Assembly: GCA_963812965.1 (NCBI GenBank) | Contig: CAWEXG010000011.1 | Location: 124,001-188,000, forward strand | Source: DASXMT01 sp963812965 | Lineage (GTDB): Bacteria > Actinomycetota > Acidimicrobiia > Acidimicrobiales > RAAP-2 | Reading direction: 5' to 3' | Length of the DNA stretch: 64,000 bases | Part shown: one piece after another, positions 8,588-18,762 of the stretch | Position numbering within the stretch: position 1 is the first letter of the stretch | Layout: each line of letters starts with the position of its first letter | Notes under the pieces: model-generated | Told to the model about the DNA's origin: nothing | What the model saw: the letters and a program-made list of their open reading frames with translations, nothing else | Databases searched by the model: none | Program-made: the position numbers and the translations under genes

Positions 8588-11036
8588 TCGAGGACCTCGA
8601 CGTCACCACCTCCACCAACTCCCACAACGAGGCGCGGCAAAACGGGAACGGGCCAGGCGTCGTTGGCGTGCCCACATCTTCGCTCCCACCGGTGACGGAT
8701 CGACTCGGCGTCGGGCATCAGACGTGGTGCGACTTACTCTTGCTGTCATCGCTCTGGTGGTGGGCACGGTCATCATCCGGGCCAACTCACACCCCGAGCT
8801 CTGGGTCGAACAACTGCTCCACCCCTCACCTGATGGCGTCAAGTGGGTGATCACGGCGGTCTGGTACATCGGATCGCTCGGGGTGATCATCGGATTGGTC
8901 CTCATCGCCCTGGTGGTCCGCCATGCCGTCCTGGCCCGAAATGCAGCGATCGCCGGCGCCCTGGCTTGGGTCAGCTGTGGTGTGGCCGGCTGGCTCCTGG
9001 GTAGTGATGGCGGACGACCACCCGCCGAGGCATTCCACGACGTGAACCAGGGGTACCCGCTGGCTCGCGTCGCAGCCACGGTGGCCGTCGCGTCGGTCGC
9101 GCTTCCGTACCTCAACCGAACGTGGCATCGGATCGTCGTCATCCTGGTGGTGGTGGCTTCGGTCTCCACCGTGATCAACGGCGCCGGGCTTCCATTCAAC
9201 GTGCTGGTCAGCCTGGTGATCGGTTGGGGTGTCGCCGCCGGTGTCCATCTGATCTTCGGTTCTCCCGTAGGCCTGCCGTCCGTCTTCGAGGTCGGCGACT
9301 CCCTCGCCGACCTGGGCATCGACACGTCAGAGCTCGTCCCCATCACCGATCAGCTCTGGGGGGTATCACGGTTCACGGGGCACACCACGACGGGCCAAGC
9401 CGTCGATGTCTCGGTCTACGGACGTGACGCTTCCAACGCACAGCTCCTGGCCAAGGTGTGGCGGTTCCTGGTGTACCGGGACTCCGGGCCGACCCTGCAG
9501 CTGACCCGGCTCCAGCAGGTCGAGCACGAGGCATACCTCACGCTGTTGGCCGACCACGTCGGCGTCGTCACCCCAGCCGTGATCGCCTCGGGCATCGGCG
9601 GCCCCCACCACGATGCCCTGTTGGTCACCGAGGTCCCGCCCAGTCGACCGTTCAGCGAGCTCGAGGGTGACGACCTGTCCGACGCCAACCTCGACGCCGC
9701 CATTCAGTCCGTGCTGCTTCTCCGCGATGTTCAGATCGCCCACGGGGCGATCAGCACTCGAACCGTGCTGCTCGGGAACGACAGCACGGTCGAGCTGAAG
9801 GACTTCCGCTGCGCGTCGTCCGGGGCGCCAAACAGGCGGCTCGACCTCGACCTCGCCGGGATCTTGGCCACGTGTGCCCTGGTAGTAGGGGAAGATCGGA
9901 CAGCCGCCGCCGCACACCGGGTCCTCGATAGCACCACCATGGCCGCCGTCCTGCTGTGCCTGCAGCCCGGGGGACTCGACCCCGTTCTGATCAAGGCGCT
10001 CCATCACGACAAGGAGCTCCTGAAGTCGCTTCGGGAACACTGCGCGACCGAGGCCGGGATCGAAGTGCCGGAGCTCACGGAGCTGAAGCGAGTGAGCATC
10101 GCCAACCTGGTTCTCATCGTGGGGTCGATCATCGGGATCTGGGCACTGGTCGGCGTGCTCGTCGACGTGTCCAGCTCGTTCAACACCATCCTGGGGGCGG
10201 CGTGGGGCTGGGTCGCCGTGGTGTTCGTGCTCGGCCAGCTGCCCAATGTTGCCAATGCGTGGTCTCTCAGCGGGGCCGTTCCCGGGGACGTCCCCATCGG
10301 CGCCCTGATCCAGCTGCAGTTCGCCAACAATTTCACCGCACTCGTCGGGGGGACGATGGGCACGCTGGCGATGAAGATCCGGTTCTTCCAGAAACGCGGC
10401 TACGCCGCAACAGTGGCGATCAGCGCCGGCGTGCTCGACAGCACGGTGAGCTGGGTGGTGAAGGGGGTGCTCTTCCTGGTCTCGTTGCCGTTCGCCCTGG
10501 GATCCCTGCACTTCGCCACGAAGCAGCAGGACTCCCAGAAGCACGGCGGGCTGGTGTGGATCATCCTGGCCATCATCGTGGGGGTTGGCGTCATCGCCGG
10601 CGTGGTCTGGTTCGTCCCCAAGGTCCGTCACCTGGCCATCGACAAGCTCAAGCCTCACGCCATCGCCGCATGGGAGAACCTGAAGACGTTGAGCCGGCAG
10701 CCGCGCAAGCTCGTGGCGGTGGTTGGTGGGAACGTCGGGGCACAGCTGTTCACCGCCCTGGCCCTCGGCGCCGCACTGCACGCCTTCGGCCACCACCTCT
10801 CACTGGCCATGCTCTTCGTGGTGATCACCCTGGCCTCGATCGTGGGAGGGCTGTCTCCGGTGCCGGGCGGCATGGGCGTGGTCGAGGCCGGCCTCATCGC
10901 CGGCCTGTCTGCGGCAGGGGTCCCCCAGAACGTCGCGGTGGCGTCTGTGTTCACCCAGCGGCTGTTCACCGCCTACCTGCCGCCCATCTGGGGTTGGTTC
11001 ACCCTGATGTGGATGCGGCGCAAAGACTTGATCTGA
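8584..11036 (+). CDS. Large membrane protein: N-terminal helices, degenerate kinase-like domain, LPG synthase-type flippase domain
   Basis: About 817 residues once one missing base near 8639 is allowed for. GTG 8584 (overlapping the HAD stop) gives MIEDLDVTTSTNSHNEAR, and the following frame gives KRERARRRWRAHIFAPTG and then membrane helices from about residue 48. A soluble kinase-like domain spans about 250-480. It keeps HGAISTRTVLLGND and ELKDFRCAS where active kinases have HGD and DFG, so the catalytic Asp is lost and it looks like a pseudokinase. The C-terminal 310 residues are the UPF0104 membrane region of lysylphosphatidylglycerol synthases/flippases (QFANNFTALVGGTMGTLAMK; GGLSPVPGGMGVVEAGL). 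It has no lysyl-transferase domain. A role in lipid flipping or envelope maintenance is inferred. Confidence 0.8.
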
Positions 11037-11067
11037 TCGAGCCGGTACAAACACCGCCCGTCGAGTC

Positions 11068-12247
11068 TCAGCGCCCTCGGGCCACCACCGTCTCGACGAA
11101 CCGTGCATACCGGTCGACGATGATCGGCCACCGAAAGTGTCGGTCGACATACGACCTTCCCAGGCTCCCGAGGGTGGCACGCAGATCGTCGTCGACCAGG
11201 AGCCGATCCACGATCACCTCGAACTCACCGTACTCCCCGAACGTCACGCCTCCCCCCGATCGCCGGCAGTGCTCGCTGGTGGCGGCGCAGGCGGCGTTGA
11301 CCACCACCGGCGTGCGGGCGCTCCACGCTTCCGCCAGCACCAGGGAGAAGGCTTCCCACGGGGACGGGGACACCAGGGCAACGGCGTGACGGAGCAGCTC
11401 CCACTTGACGTCGTCGTCGACCGGCCCCATGACGGTGATATCTCGATGGGGAGCCGGTGCATCCACCACCGGGCCGGCGAAGATCAGCCGGAGGGGACCG
11501 GGACGGCGTTCTTTGTAAGCAGTGAAGAGATCAGCCAGGAGCCGGCTGCCTTTATGGCTGTCGACACGTCCCAGGCACAGCAGGTACGGCTCAGTGGGCC
11601 GGACCGTCGTCGCTGGTGCTGCCGCCGTCCTGGTCCGGATCGTCCACCCCCAGACCCAACAGGAGCTGGGGATGGGTGGCGACGGGGAAGGTGCGTTGGA
11701 CCAGTTCTCGTTCGGCCGTGGTCTGGAACACGAGGCCGTTGGCAGCGTCGAACACCCGCGGGAAGATCGGCAGGGACAACGCTGGCTCGTCGTGCGCTGC
11801 GGGGTGGAGCACCGTGGGCACCGTGACCCGGTCGATGACACGGACCGTCGGGTAGTAGAGATATGGGTAGAAGACCAGTGCATCGGCAGACGACTCAGCG
11901 GCGGCCTGGGCGAGATCAGGGCAGACGGGGCCCTGTAGGTCGAGCCATCGTTCGGCATCGTTCAAAGTGGCACGAGCAGGATCGGCGAGCAACGCCGCCG
12001 AGAGTGGGTGGAACGAAGGCTCCCGCCCACGCTCCGACATGAAACGGTGGACCGTGACACCGTTCACCGTCTCGTCTCCAGGTGGCAATTCGTTGTCCCA
12101 AGTGACGAAGTCGCTGGCACAGGTAGTCAGCACCTCGACGGACCAGCCCTGGTGGGCAACCAGATGCTCGGCCAGGAGCCGGGCAGCGGTCTCGGCACCA
12201 CCGATGATGTCGACCCCGTAGCGAGGGACGACGAAGGCGACCTTCAC
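11068..12247 (-). CDS. Glycosyltransferase family 4, type A (one single-base insertion)
   Basis: About 393 residues after skipping one extra base near 11596, which joins the N-terminal half (VAFVVPRYGVDIIGGAETAA, ending near GLGVDDPDQDGG) to the C-terminal half (TEPYLLCLGRVDSHKGSRLL). The C-terminal nucleotide-sugar domain ends with SPWEAFSLVLAEAWSARTPV, the E-x7-E region of GT4 retaining enzymes. The start is GTG 12247, 22 bases after the upstream glycosyltransferase stop. It is the last gene of the polysaccharide operon and a clear paralogue of the gene at 18749-20020. It should transfer a sugar to the growing polysaccharide on the inner membrane face. Donor and acceptor are unknown. Confidence 0.85.
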
Positions 12248-12269
12248 GGCGCCAGACGGCAGCGACCGC

Positions 12270-13358
12270 TCACGCCGCGTAGGCGGACTCGAGCGCTGAG
12301 GCGAAGCTGTCTTTGACCCGCTCCAGTGAGAACGAAGCCACACGCTCGACTGCTCTCCGTGCCAGCGCGTCCCGCAACGCCCCATCGGTCACCACTCGAT
12401 CGATGGCGGCGGCGACCAACGCCGGGCTCTTCCCCGGGAGTACCAAGCCAGCCCCGTCCACCGTCTCGGGAACGGCGGTGGAGGTGTGGGCCACGATGGG
12501 AACCTGGTGGTACATGGCTTCGAGAAGTGGCACGCAGAACCCCTCGTGGTCGGAGAGGCACAGGAACACATCCGTCGCTGCGTAGTAGGCGATCAGCTCC
12601 TCGTGGGTCACCGATCCGGCGATCTCTACGGCATCGCTGAGGCCCAGCTCGTCGACGAAGCGCTCTATCGCCACTCGGTACTCCTCGCTGATCGCTCCTC
12701 CCACCAGTCGAAGGCGGGCCTTCGGATCGTAGAGCCGGCGGTAAGCAGCCAGAGCCTTGACCAGATCGTGCTGCGCCTTGTGCGGAGCGACCTTCCCGAC
12801 GAACAGCAGCGATGCACCCCCATCGTCCCGCTCGGCGGCGAGACGAGCAGCGAGCACCGGGTCGGGTGCTCCGGCAAATTCCTCCAAGTCGATGAGTAGC
12901 GGGACGGTCGTCGTCGACTGGTACCCGGCGACTTTGAGCTCTTGCTCGTTGTAGCGGGAGTCGGCGACGGCGAACTCGGTGACCGGGGCCAGGGCGTCGA
13001 GCTGAGCACGCCCCCAACGCACCTCTTCCCCCACGGCGGGAATCCACGGCTCGATGAGATCGGCGGGCGTGATGTTGTGGTAGTTCACGAACTTGCGCTC
13101 GCTACGGTCCCGGAAGATGTCTCCGACCCCGCTCCCGATGGAGAGCTGGTAGAGCAGCACCCGATCGGGCGCCGATCGGTCACCGAGCCGGTCCACCGGA
13201 AGCCCGAAGCTCAGTCGGTCCGGGGAGGCGTTCCCGTAGAAGATGTCCGAGTCGAACCCCCGGCTGCGGAGCAGATCGCGCAGCTGCACGACATGACCGC
13301 CGATGGCATCCCTGCTGGCCAACGAGGGGATCACCTGGTCGATCCGTGGTTGAGCCAT
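12270..13358 (-). CDS. Glycosyltransferase family 4, type B
   Basis: A 362-residue GT4-type enzyme. The N-terminus has IDQVIPSLASRDAIGGHVVQ and the C-terminal domain carries LLFVGKVAPHKAQHDLVKAL and the donor-binding LCLSDHEGFCVPLLEAM (E-x7-E). It begins at ATG 13358, sharing ATGA with the wzt stop, so translation is coupled to the exporter ATPase. It is paralogous to the genes at 16501 and 20017, and with its downstream type A neighbour repeats the B-A pair found at 18749-21183. The sugar specificity cannot be read from the sequence. Confidence 0.9.
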   Translation of the reverse strand: MAQPRIDQVIPSLASRDAIGGHVVQLRDLLRSRGFDSDIFYGNASPDRLSFGLPVDRLGDRSAPDRVLLYQLSIGSGVGDIFRDRSERKFVNYHNITPADLIEPWIPAVGEEVRWGRAQLDALAPVTEFAVADSRYNEQELKVAGYQSTTTVPLLIDLEEFAGAPDPVLAARLAAERDDGGASLLFVGKVAPHKAQHDLVKALAAYRRLYDPKARLRLVGGAISEEYRVAIERFVDELGLSDAVEIAGSVTHEELIAYYAATDVFLCLSDHEGFCVPLLEAMYHQVPIVAHTSTAVPETVDGAGLVLPGKSPALVAAAIDRVVTDGALRDALARRAVERVASFSLERVKDSFASALESAYAA

Positions 13359-14614
13359 CAGAAGATCGAGTCGTGCGTCGGTGTGTCGAGCCGCGGCACG
13401 GCGGGAACCTCCCCCGTGTTGCCGGAGGAACGGAGACGGAAGCTGACATCGAGAGGAAGGCGTACCCGTCCCGTCGACCGGCCGGGGTTGGCCACCTCGA
13501 ACTGGGTCACCTGGTCCTTCCAGTCGTACACCGCCGTCTGGCTCAGGCTCCGGACTCCCACGCTGACCGAGTAGGTGCCGTCCAGCAGCGGGACCTCGGC
13601 GAAGTCGAACCGCACGGTGCCACCACCGACCGGCACCTCCATCTGGTAGGTGGGGTCGTCAGGATCGGAGGCGTAGACCAGCTCGCTCCGGTCGTCGTAG
13701 ATGGCGATGGTGGCGATGGCATCAGGAACGGGAGCAAGGCTGTCCAGCTCGGCGGTTACGGTGAGCGACTCGCCCGGGTAGAGGTGAGGACGGGACCCGC
13801 TCCCCCCGTGCTCGGCCTGGACGGTCCCGATGGCAAAGACGTTGGAACCGCTGCCGGTGTCGCTGGCGGTCTCGTTCATCCCCACGCCCAACAGATCAGC
13901 AAGGAACACCCGGATGCCCTCGCCTGGTTCGTCGACAGTGATCACCTTGCCGTGGTTGATCACCATCACCCGCTCACAGTTCTGGCGGATCACATCGGTG
14001 GCGTGAGAGACCACCACGATGGTCCGGCCCTCCTGCTGGAACCGCTTCACGTGGTCGAGACACTTGCGCTGGAACGCCGCGTCGCCCACGGCGAGGACCT
14101 CGTCGACCAGGAGGACGTCGGGTTCCACGTTCACGGCCACGGCAAAGCCGAGCCGGACGTACATACCCGACGAGTAGTACTTCACCTGGTTGTCGATGAA
14201 CTGCTCGAGCTCGGCAAAGGCCACGATGTCGTCGAACCGGCGCTCGATCTCGGCGTGCGACAGCCCGAGCAACGACCCGTTCATGTAGATGTTGTCCCGA
14301 CCGGAGAGCTCTTGCGCCATACCGGCCCCCAGCTCCAACATGGCAGCCAGGTTGCCCCGTACCCGTACTTCGCCCGAGGTCGGCTTCAGGATGCCGGCAA
14401 CACACTTGAGCAAGGTCGACTTTCCCGAGCCGTTCCGTCCCAAGATCCCGAAGGTGGTCCCCTCGCCGATCTCTACGTTGACATCCCGCAGAGCCCAGAA
14501 CGCCTCAAAGGGCATCCGGCCGCCGTGGACCACCCGCTCTTTGATGGAGGTGTACTTCTCGTTGTACAGACGGAAGCGCTTCGAGAGGTCGGAGACCTCG
14601 ATGGCATTGGCCAC
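13358..14614 (-). CDS. wzt: Polysaccharide ABC exporter ATPase with C-terminal substrate-binding domain
   Basis: ATPase of an ABC-2 type O-antigen/teichoic acid exporter. The 418-residue protein has Walker A GILGRNGSGKSTLLK near residue 58, the signature YYSSGMYVRLGFAVAV, Walker B PDVLLVDEVLAVGD and the H-loop VVVSHATDVI. Residues 255-418 form an extra beta-rich domain like the Wzt C-terminal domain that reads the polysaccharide end group in organisms with termination-coupled export. Methyltransferases are encoded in the same operon, so a methylated end group is a reasonable but unproven signal. It starts 3 bases after wzm. Confidence 0.93.
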   Translation of the reverse strand: MANAIEVSDLSKRFRLYNEKYTSIKERVVHGGRMPFEAFWALRDVNVEIGEGTTFGILGRNGSGKSTLLKCVAGILKPTSGEVRVRGNLAAMLELGAGMAQELSGRDNIYMNGSLLGLSHAEIERRFDDIVAFAELEQFIDNQVKYYSSGMYVRLGFAVAVNVEPDVLLVDEVLAVGDAAFQRKCLDHVKRFQQEGRTIVVVSHATDVIRQNCERVMVINHGKVITVDEPGEGIRVFLADLLGVGMNETASDTGSGSNVFAIGTVQAEHGGSGSRPHLYPGESLTVTAELDSLAPVPDAIATIAIYDDRSELVYASDPDDPTYQMEVPVGGGTVRFDFAEVPLLDGTYSVSVGVRSLSQTAVYDWKDQVTQFEVANPGRSTGRVRLPLDVSFRLRSSGNTGEVPAVPRLDTPTHDSIF

Positions 14615-14617
14615 GGG

Positions 14618-15685
14618 CTACAGCTCCTCAGCGAAGTTGCCTTCGAGCCTGCCGAAGACGACCAGGGACAGCAGGAAGAGCCCGAAGACCACGACGAGCT
14701 CGATCCCAAGACCAGCGGCATAGAAGCCGATGCCGGAGTGGGGCAGGATATTTTCGAGTGTCCCCTTCGTTCCCGGCGGAGAACCGGGCGGCACGTAGTA
14801 GTAGTGGGTCTTCCCATAGACGGCCCGCTGAAACGTCATGGCGATCGGGGTGATCGGGTTGATGATGAAGTACACGTACAGCAGGTGGTAGTGGCGCAGT
14901 TTGGGGGCAACGGTTCCGTAGGCGTACACGATGGGGGTAGCCCAGAACCACGCCATGAGCAGTACCTCGGTCAGGTGCTGGGTGTCCCGGAGGTAGACGT
15001 TCACTGCCGACAGGAAGACGCAGAAGGCGCTGGCGAAGACGATCAACACCACGAACGCCAGCGGGAGCAGCAGTAAGAACTCGTAGTCGGGCTTCAGGCC
15101 GAACGCCACCAGGACGATGAGCATCACCACGCATTGGATGGCGAACAAGAAGATGGCCACGCCCACCTGGGCCAGAGCCAGGAGCTCCCGTGGGAACGCC
15201 ACCTTCTTCACGATGCCGGCTCGGCCCACCACGGCGCCACACGCCATCATCGACGCGTTGTTGAACAGGTTCCACACCATGAGACCGCAGAACAGCCAGA
15301 TGGCGAAGAGCGGGATCGTGCTACGGCTGATCACCCTGAAGATGACGTAGTAGATGGCCAGCACCAGTGCCGGGTTCAACATCGACCAGAAGTAGCCGAG
15401 GATCGACTCCTTGTACCTGACCTTGAGATCGGTTCTGATGAACAGCATCAACAGCTCCCGCTGCTGCCAGATGGCCTTGAGACGGGAGAAGAGCTGAATG
15501 TCCGCGCTGACCACGGACACCTTGGTGTTCGGTTGGCGAGGCGGGAAAGGGTTTCCGTGGCGATCGTGCAGGACGGCAGGACGGTTGTCCCTGCCCTCAC
15601 CTTCGATGCCCGTGACGACTTCGGTGGCCGCCTCTCCTGGCTCTCCTGGGGCGGAGGCCGTCGGCCCCGCCTCGCGGATGCTCAT
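14618..15685 (-). CDS. wzm: Polysaccharide ABC exporter permease (ABC-2 type)
   Basis: A 355-residue membrane subunit with about 60 cytoplasmic residues, then six predicted helices. The family stretch LFIRTDLKVRYKESILGYFW leads into helix 1, and FPRELLALAQVG and YLRDTQHLTEVLLMAWFWAT are typical of the Wzm/TagG group. It exports lipid-linked polysaccharide across the cytoplasmic membrane with Wzt. ATG 15685 overlaps the clpP stop by four bases (ATGA), so its translation depends on clpP. Confidence 0.93.
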   Translation of the reverse strand: MSIREAGPTASAPGEPGEAATEVVTGIEGEGRDNRPAVLHDRHGNPFPPRQPNTKVSVVSADIQLFSRLKAIWQQRELLMLFIRTDLKVRYKESILGYFWSMLNPALVLAIYYVIFRVISRSTIPLFAIWLFCGLMVWNLFNNASMMACGAVVGRAGIVKKVAFPRELLALAQVGVAIFLFAIQCVVMLIVLVAFGLKPDYEFLLLLPLAFVVLIVFASAFCVFLSAVNVYLRDTQHLTEVLLMAWFWATPIVYAYGTVAPKLRHYHLLYVYFIINPITPIAMTFQRAVYGKTHYYYVPPGSPPGTKGTLENILPHSGIGFYAAGLGIELVVVFGLFLLSLVVFGRLEGNFAEEL

Positions 15686-16437
15686 TTCCCAGCGGCCTCC
15701 GCGGTGGCCTTGCCATTCTGGAGGACGTCCTTCTGGATCACCTCATCGATGAAGCCGTACTCCTTGGCCTCGTCGGCGGTAAACCACCGGTCCCGGTCGG
15801 AGTCGGTCTCGATCCGCTCCACGGGCTGGCCGGTGTGAAACGAGATCCGCTCAGCCATCATCCGTTTCAAGTAGATGATCTGCTCAGCCTGGATGGCGAT
15901 GTCTGCAGCCTGCCCCTGCATCGACCCCGACGGTTGGTGCATGAGGATCCGGCTGTGCGGAAGTGCGAAGCGCTTGCCCGGCGTGCCGGCGCACAGGAGG
16001 AACTGGCCCATGGATGCAGCCAGGCCCACACAGGTGGTCCGGACGTCGGGCCGGACATACTGCATGGTGTCGTAGATGGCTAGGCCGTCGGTGACCGAGC
16101 CCCCAGGAGAGTTGATGTACACCGAGATGTCCCGTTCGGGGTCTTCTGCTTCCAAAAGGATCAGCTGCGAGCAGACCAGGTTGGCGGTGTCCTGGTCGAT
16201 CGCCGACCCGATGAACACGATGCGCTCTTTGAGTAGTCGCCTGAAGATGTCAGCACCAGCACCGATATCACCCTCAGGCCCGGCGGCAACGGTGTTGGGA
16301 GCCGAGGCCACGAAGGACGGTGCCGGAGGAACCGACGCAGCGGGAACCGAGCCGAACGAAGAGGAGGTCAGAACACCAGACCTGCCAATCACGGCTGTTG
16401 GGGAGAGTCGTTGGGCGTCGCCACAGATGTCGTCCAT
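15682..16437 (-). CDS. clpP: ATP-dependent Clp protease proteolytic subunit
   Basis: Serine peptidase that forms the ClpP barrel. The catalytic triad is visible: Ser in CVGLAASMGQFLL, His in RILMHQPSGS and Asp in ETDSDRDRWFTADEA. Length is 251 residues, against about 200 in the family. The first 60 or so residues are A/P/S/V-rich and not conserved, so the true start may be internal or the protein may carry a long pro-segment. It is embedded in the polysaccharide operon with a 4-base overlap to wzm and has no clpX or second clpP beside it. It may be an accessory ClpP for a local function. That is inference. Confidence 0.93.
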   Translation of the reverse strand: MDDICGDAQRLSPTAVIGRSGVLTSSSFGSVPAASVPPAPSFVASAPNTVAAGPEGDIGAGADIFRRLLKERIVFIGSAIDQDTANLVCSQLILLEAEDPERDISVYINSPGGSVTDGLAIYDTMQYVRPDVRTTCVGLAASMGQFLLCAGTPGKRFALPHSRILMHQPSGSMQGQAADIAIQAEQIIYLKRMMAERISFHTGQPVERIETDSDRDRWFTADEAKEYGFIDEVIQKDVLQNGKATAEAAGK

Positions 16438-16500
16438 GAGGCCAGAGCCTACCTGGTCGATCTGCCGAACCGTTGCAGCCCTGCGGCGGTCCTCCTGATC

Positions 16501-17643
16501 TCAGTCGACAGGACCGGGGGCATCGGCAACTGCCCGGAGCACCTCGATCAACCGGCTCCCTGCAGAATCCACCCCCAGCCGGCGAAGCTGTTCGGCAGCA
16601 CCGGCGGTGGCCTGTTTCGCAGCGTGATCGTCGCTGAGCAACCGCCCGACCGCCTCGGCCACCCGAAGGGGCCGTGCATCAGCCACCAACACCCCCACGT
16701 CACCGAGGACCTCGGAGACGGCGCCAGCGTCGAGCGCGACAACAGGAAGGTCGTGGCGCATCGCTTCGACCAGGGGCACACCGAACCCTTCGTGTTCGGA
16801 CAGCATCACCAGTACGTCGGCAAGCTCGTAGCACGCCGCCAGCTCCGCGTCGGAGATCCCGTTGACGAAGTGCACTGCGTCCACCAGGCCGAGCCCGACG
16901 GCGTAGTCGTGCAGCGCTGCCGCGTAGTTGGGCTCCGACGGAGCTCCGACCAGGATCAGCATCGCCGACGGGTCGACGGTCATCCGGTAGGCGAACAGCG
17001 CGGCGATGCTCCGTTGATGCGACTTGTTCGGTGCCAAACGCCCCACGGAAAGCCATACCGTCTGTCTGGGGTGTTCGGGCTGTCCGATCTGCTCGGGCTG
17101 CTCGGGCTGTTCCGTCTGCCCGGAGCGCACCCGGAACCGCTGTCCGAACTCGGAATCCCCCGGAGGGAGCGGCCGGCCGGCGGTCAGCACCGGGATCACT
17201 GTGGTCGACAAGCACCCTGCCGCCTGGAGCTCTGCCTCGTCGAACCGGGAGATGGCGATGCCGAGCGCGGCATGGGGCGCCACCAGAGCGAGCTCTGCCA
17301 GACAAGCGACCTGGAGCCTGGCGATGGCGTTGTTCCACGGCGCGAAGAACTCGGGAGGGGTGACGCTGTGGTAGTTCACCACCAGCGGCTCGGGGCGGTT
17401 CACCAACCAGCTCGCCATCGCCGACTCCGTGGCGTACTGGTAGACGAGCACGTCTCCTGGCTCGGCGTCGACCTCATAGTCGATATACGGGCTGGTCTCG
17501 TCTGCCGTGGCCGGATCGGGGACCTCGGAGTAGATCCTCGAGGTAATCCCGGAGCCCCGGAGCAGCTCCCGGAGCGCCAAGGTGTGCTCCCCTACCGCAT
17601 CGTAACGGTGGAGCATGGGGACGAACTGGTGGATCCCGGTCAT
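16501..17643 (-). CDS. Glycosyltransferase family 4, type B
   Basis: A 380-residue GT4-type enzyme starting MTGIHQFVPMLHRYDAVGEH at ATG 17643, which overlaps the methyltransferase stop (TAATG). The donor-binding half has VWLSVGRLAPNKSHQRSI and VMLSEHEGFGVPLVEAM. Between the two domains is a TEQPEQPEQIGQPEHPRQ linker encoded by a 9-base tandem repeat (17061-17121). It lies directly upstream of clpP in the operon, with a 63-base gap. It is one of three type B paralogues here. Confidence 0.9.
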   Translation of the reverse strand: MTGIHQFVPMLHRYDAVGEHTLALRELLRGSGITSRIYSEVPDPATADETSPYIDYEVDAEPGDVLVYQYATESAMASWLVNRPEPLVVNYHSVTPPEFFAPWNNAIARLQVACLAELALVAPHAALGIAISRFDEAELQAAGCLSTTVIPVLTAGRPLPPGDSEFGQRFRVRSGQTEQPEQPEQIGQPEHPRQTVWLSVGRLAPNKSHQRSIAALFAYRMTVDPSAMLILVGAPSEPNYAAALHDYAVGLGLVDAVHFVNGISDAELAACYELADVLVMLSEHEGFGVPLVEAMRHDLPVVALDAGAVSEVLGDVGVLVADARPLRVAEAVGRLLSDDHAAKQATAGAAEQLRRLGVDSAGSRLIEVLRAVADAPGPVD

Positions 17644-18762
17644 TACCGGCGCCTCCCCACCACAGCGTGCACCGTGTCGCCGCCCTCGGCCCGGTGCCAC
17701 CGGACCTCGTCGAGCCCTAACCGCTCCAGGATGGCAGCCCACGTCTCGGGATGCAGCGGCCGACCAGGCAAGAGGTCCTGGGCGACGACCGGGCAGGTGT
17801 CCGTCCAGACGGTGGGGTCCGTCGAGAGCACGGCCACGGTTGCCCCCACTGCCGTCTTCCGGACCGCCAGCTCTGCCACGTGGAGCTGGCCAGCCAGCCC
17901 CAGTCGATCAGTACAACCACTCAGAACGACGCCGGCCAGCTCACCGTCGCCCCATCGAAGCAGCTGGTCCTCCACCTCGCCCAAGCCGATCTCCGGCCCA
18001 TCGTCCAGTGCCGCCCACACCCGTTCCGCCCGAGGCTCGATCCCGTGGACGGTGTGGCCTGCGGCGGACAACGCCCGCACGAGGGACCCGTCCCCTGATT
18101 CGCCGTGCACCACCACTCCTGCCACAGCGGGCGGGACGAACCACTCTAAGAGGTGGTCTGCCCGCGACCCGATCCTGAGCTTCGGGCGCCAGCCGGGCCA
18201 AGTCAGGGAACAAATCCGACACGGCAGCTGCTCGCTGCTCGAGCTGCTCGACCCTGGCTGCCAGGAAGCGAAGCCCTTCCCATGCGGCAACGAACCGTTG
18301 GTCGCCGGCCCGAATCGCCGAGCGGGCCGTTGCAACAGCAGCTCGACGTGCGTCCTCGGCCAGGATGGTGGCCATCACTGATGCCACGTCACCTACCAGT
18401 CGCTGGCCCATCTGAGCGGAACGACCGCGCTCCGACAGATCGTCGGGCAGACCAGGCCACGGTGTGACGGACTCGTTGGGCTCAATGGGCTCGTCGGGCG
18501 ACGCTGCATGCTCGGCATCCGGGCGGAAGAGCCGGTCCATGGCGTCGGCGAACCCCCACCGCAGCGATCCCTGAGGAGTCAACCGGGAGAACGCATCGAG
18601 CAGCTCTCGTTCGACCCGTAGCTCTCGTTCGACGGCATCGGCATCGGCATCGGCATCGGCATCGGCATCGGCATCGGCATCGGCATCGGTATCGGTATGG
18701 GATAGCGGTTCGGCCTCGGCTCCGTCGTCCGCTCCGTGTACTGGACCCTCAGCTTCGTCCAC
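17643..18762 (-). CDS. Predicted SAM-dependent methyltransferase of the polysaccharide operon (one single-base insertion)
   Basis: About 373 residues with one extra base near 18179. GTG 18762 follows GGAGGGAGAGG and overlaps the upstream glycosyltransferase by 14 bases. The N-terminus has an Asp-Ala repeat tract, then a helical region (RELRVERELLDAFSRLTPQ). The C-terminal half has VVVHGESGDGSLVRALSAAG, like the SAM-binding loop, followed by HGIEPRAERV and DLLPGRPLHPETWAAILERL. It is paralogous to the protein at 21180-22358, which has the same DLAPGRPLHATTW block. The catalytic residues are not certain. A role in methylating a sugar or the chain end is inferred from the operon. Confidence 0.7.
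18634..18699. repeat. 6-base tandem repeat coding for Asp-Ala
   Basis: Nine exact GGCATC copies followed by GGTATC and a degraded copy (plus strand). On the minus strand they encode alternating Asp and Ala near the N-terminus of the methyltransferase. The array is unusually pure, suggesting recent slippage. Confidence 0.9.
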
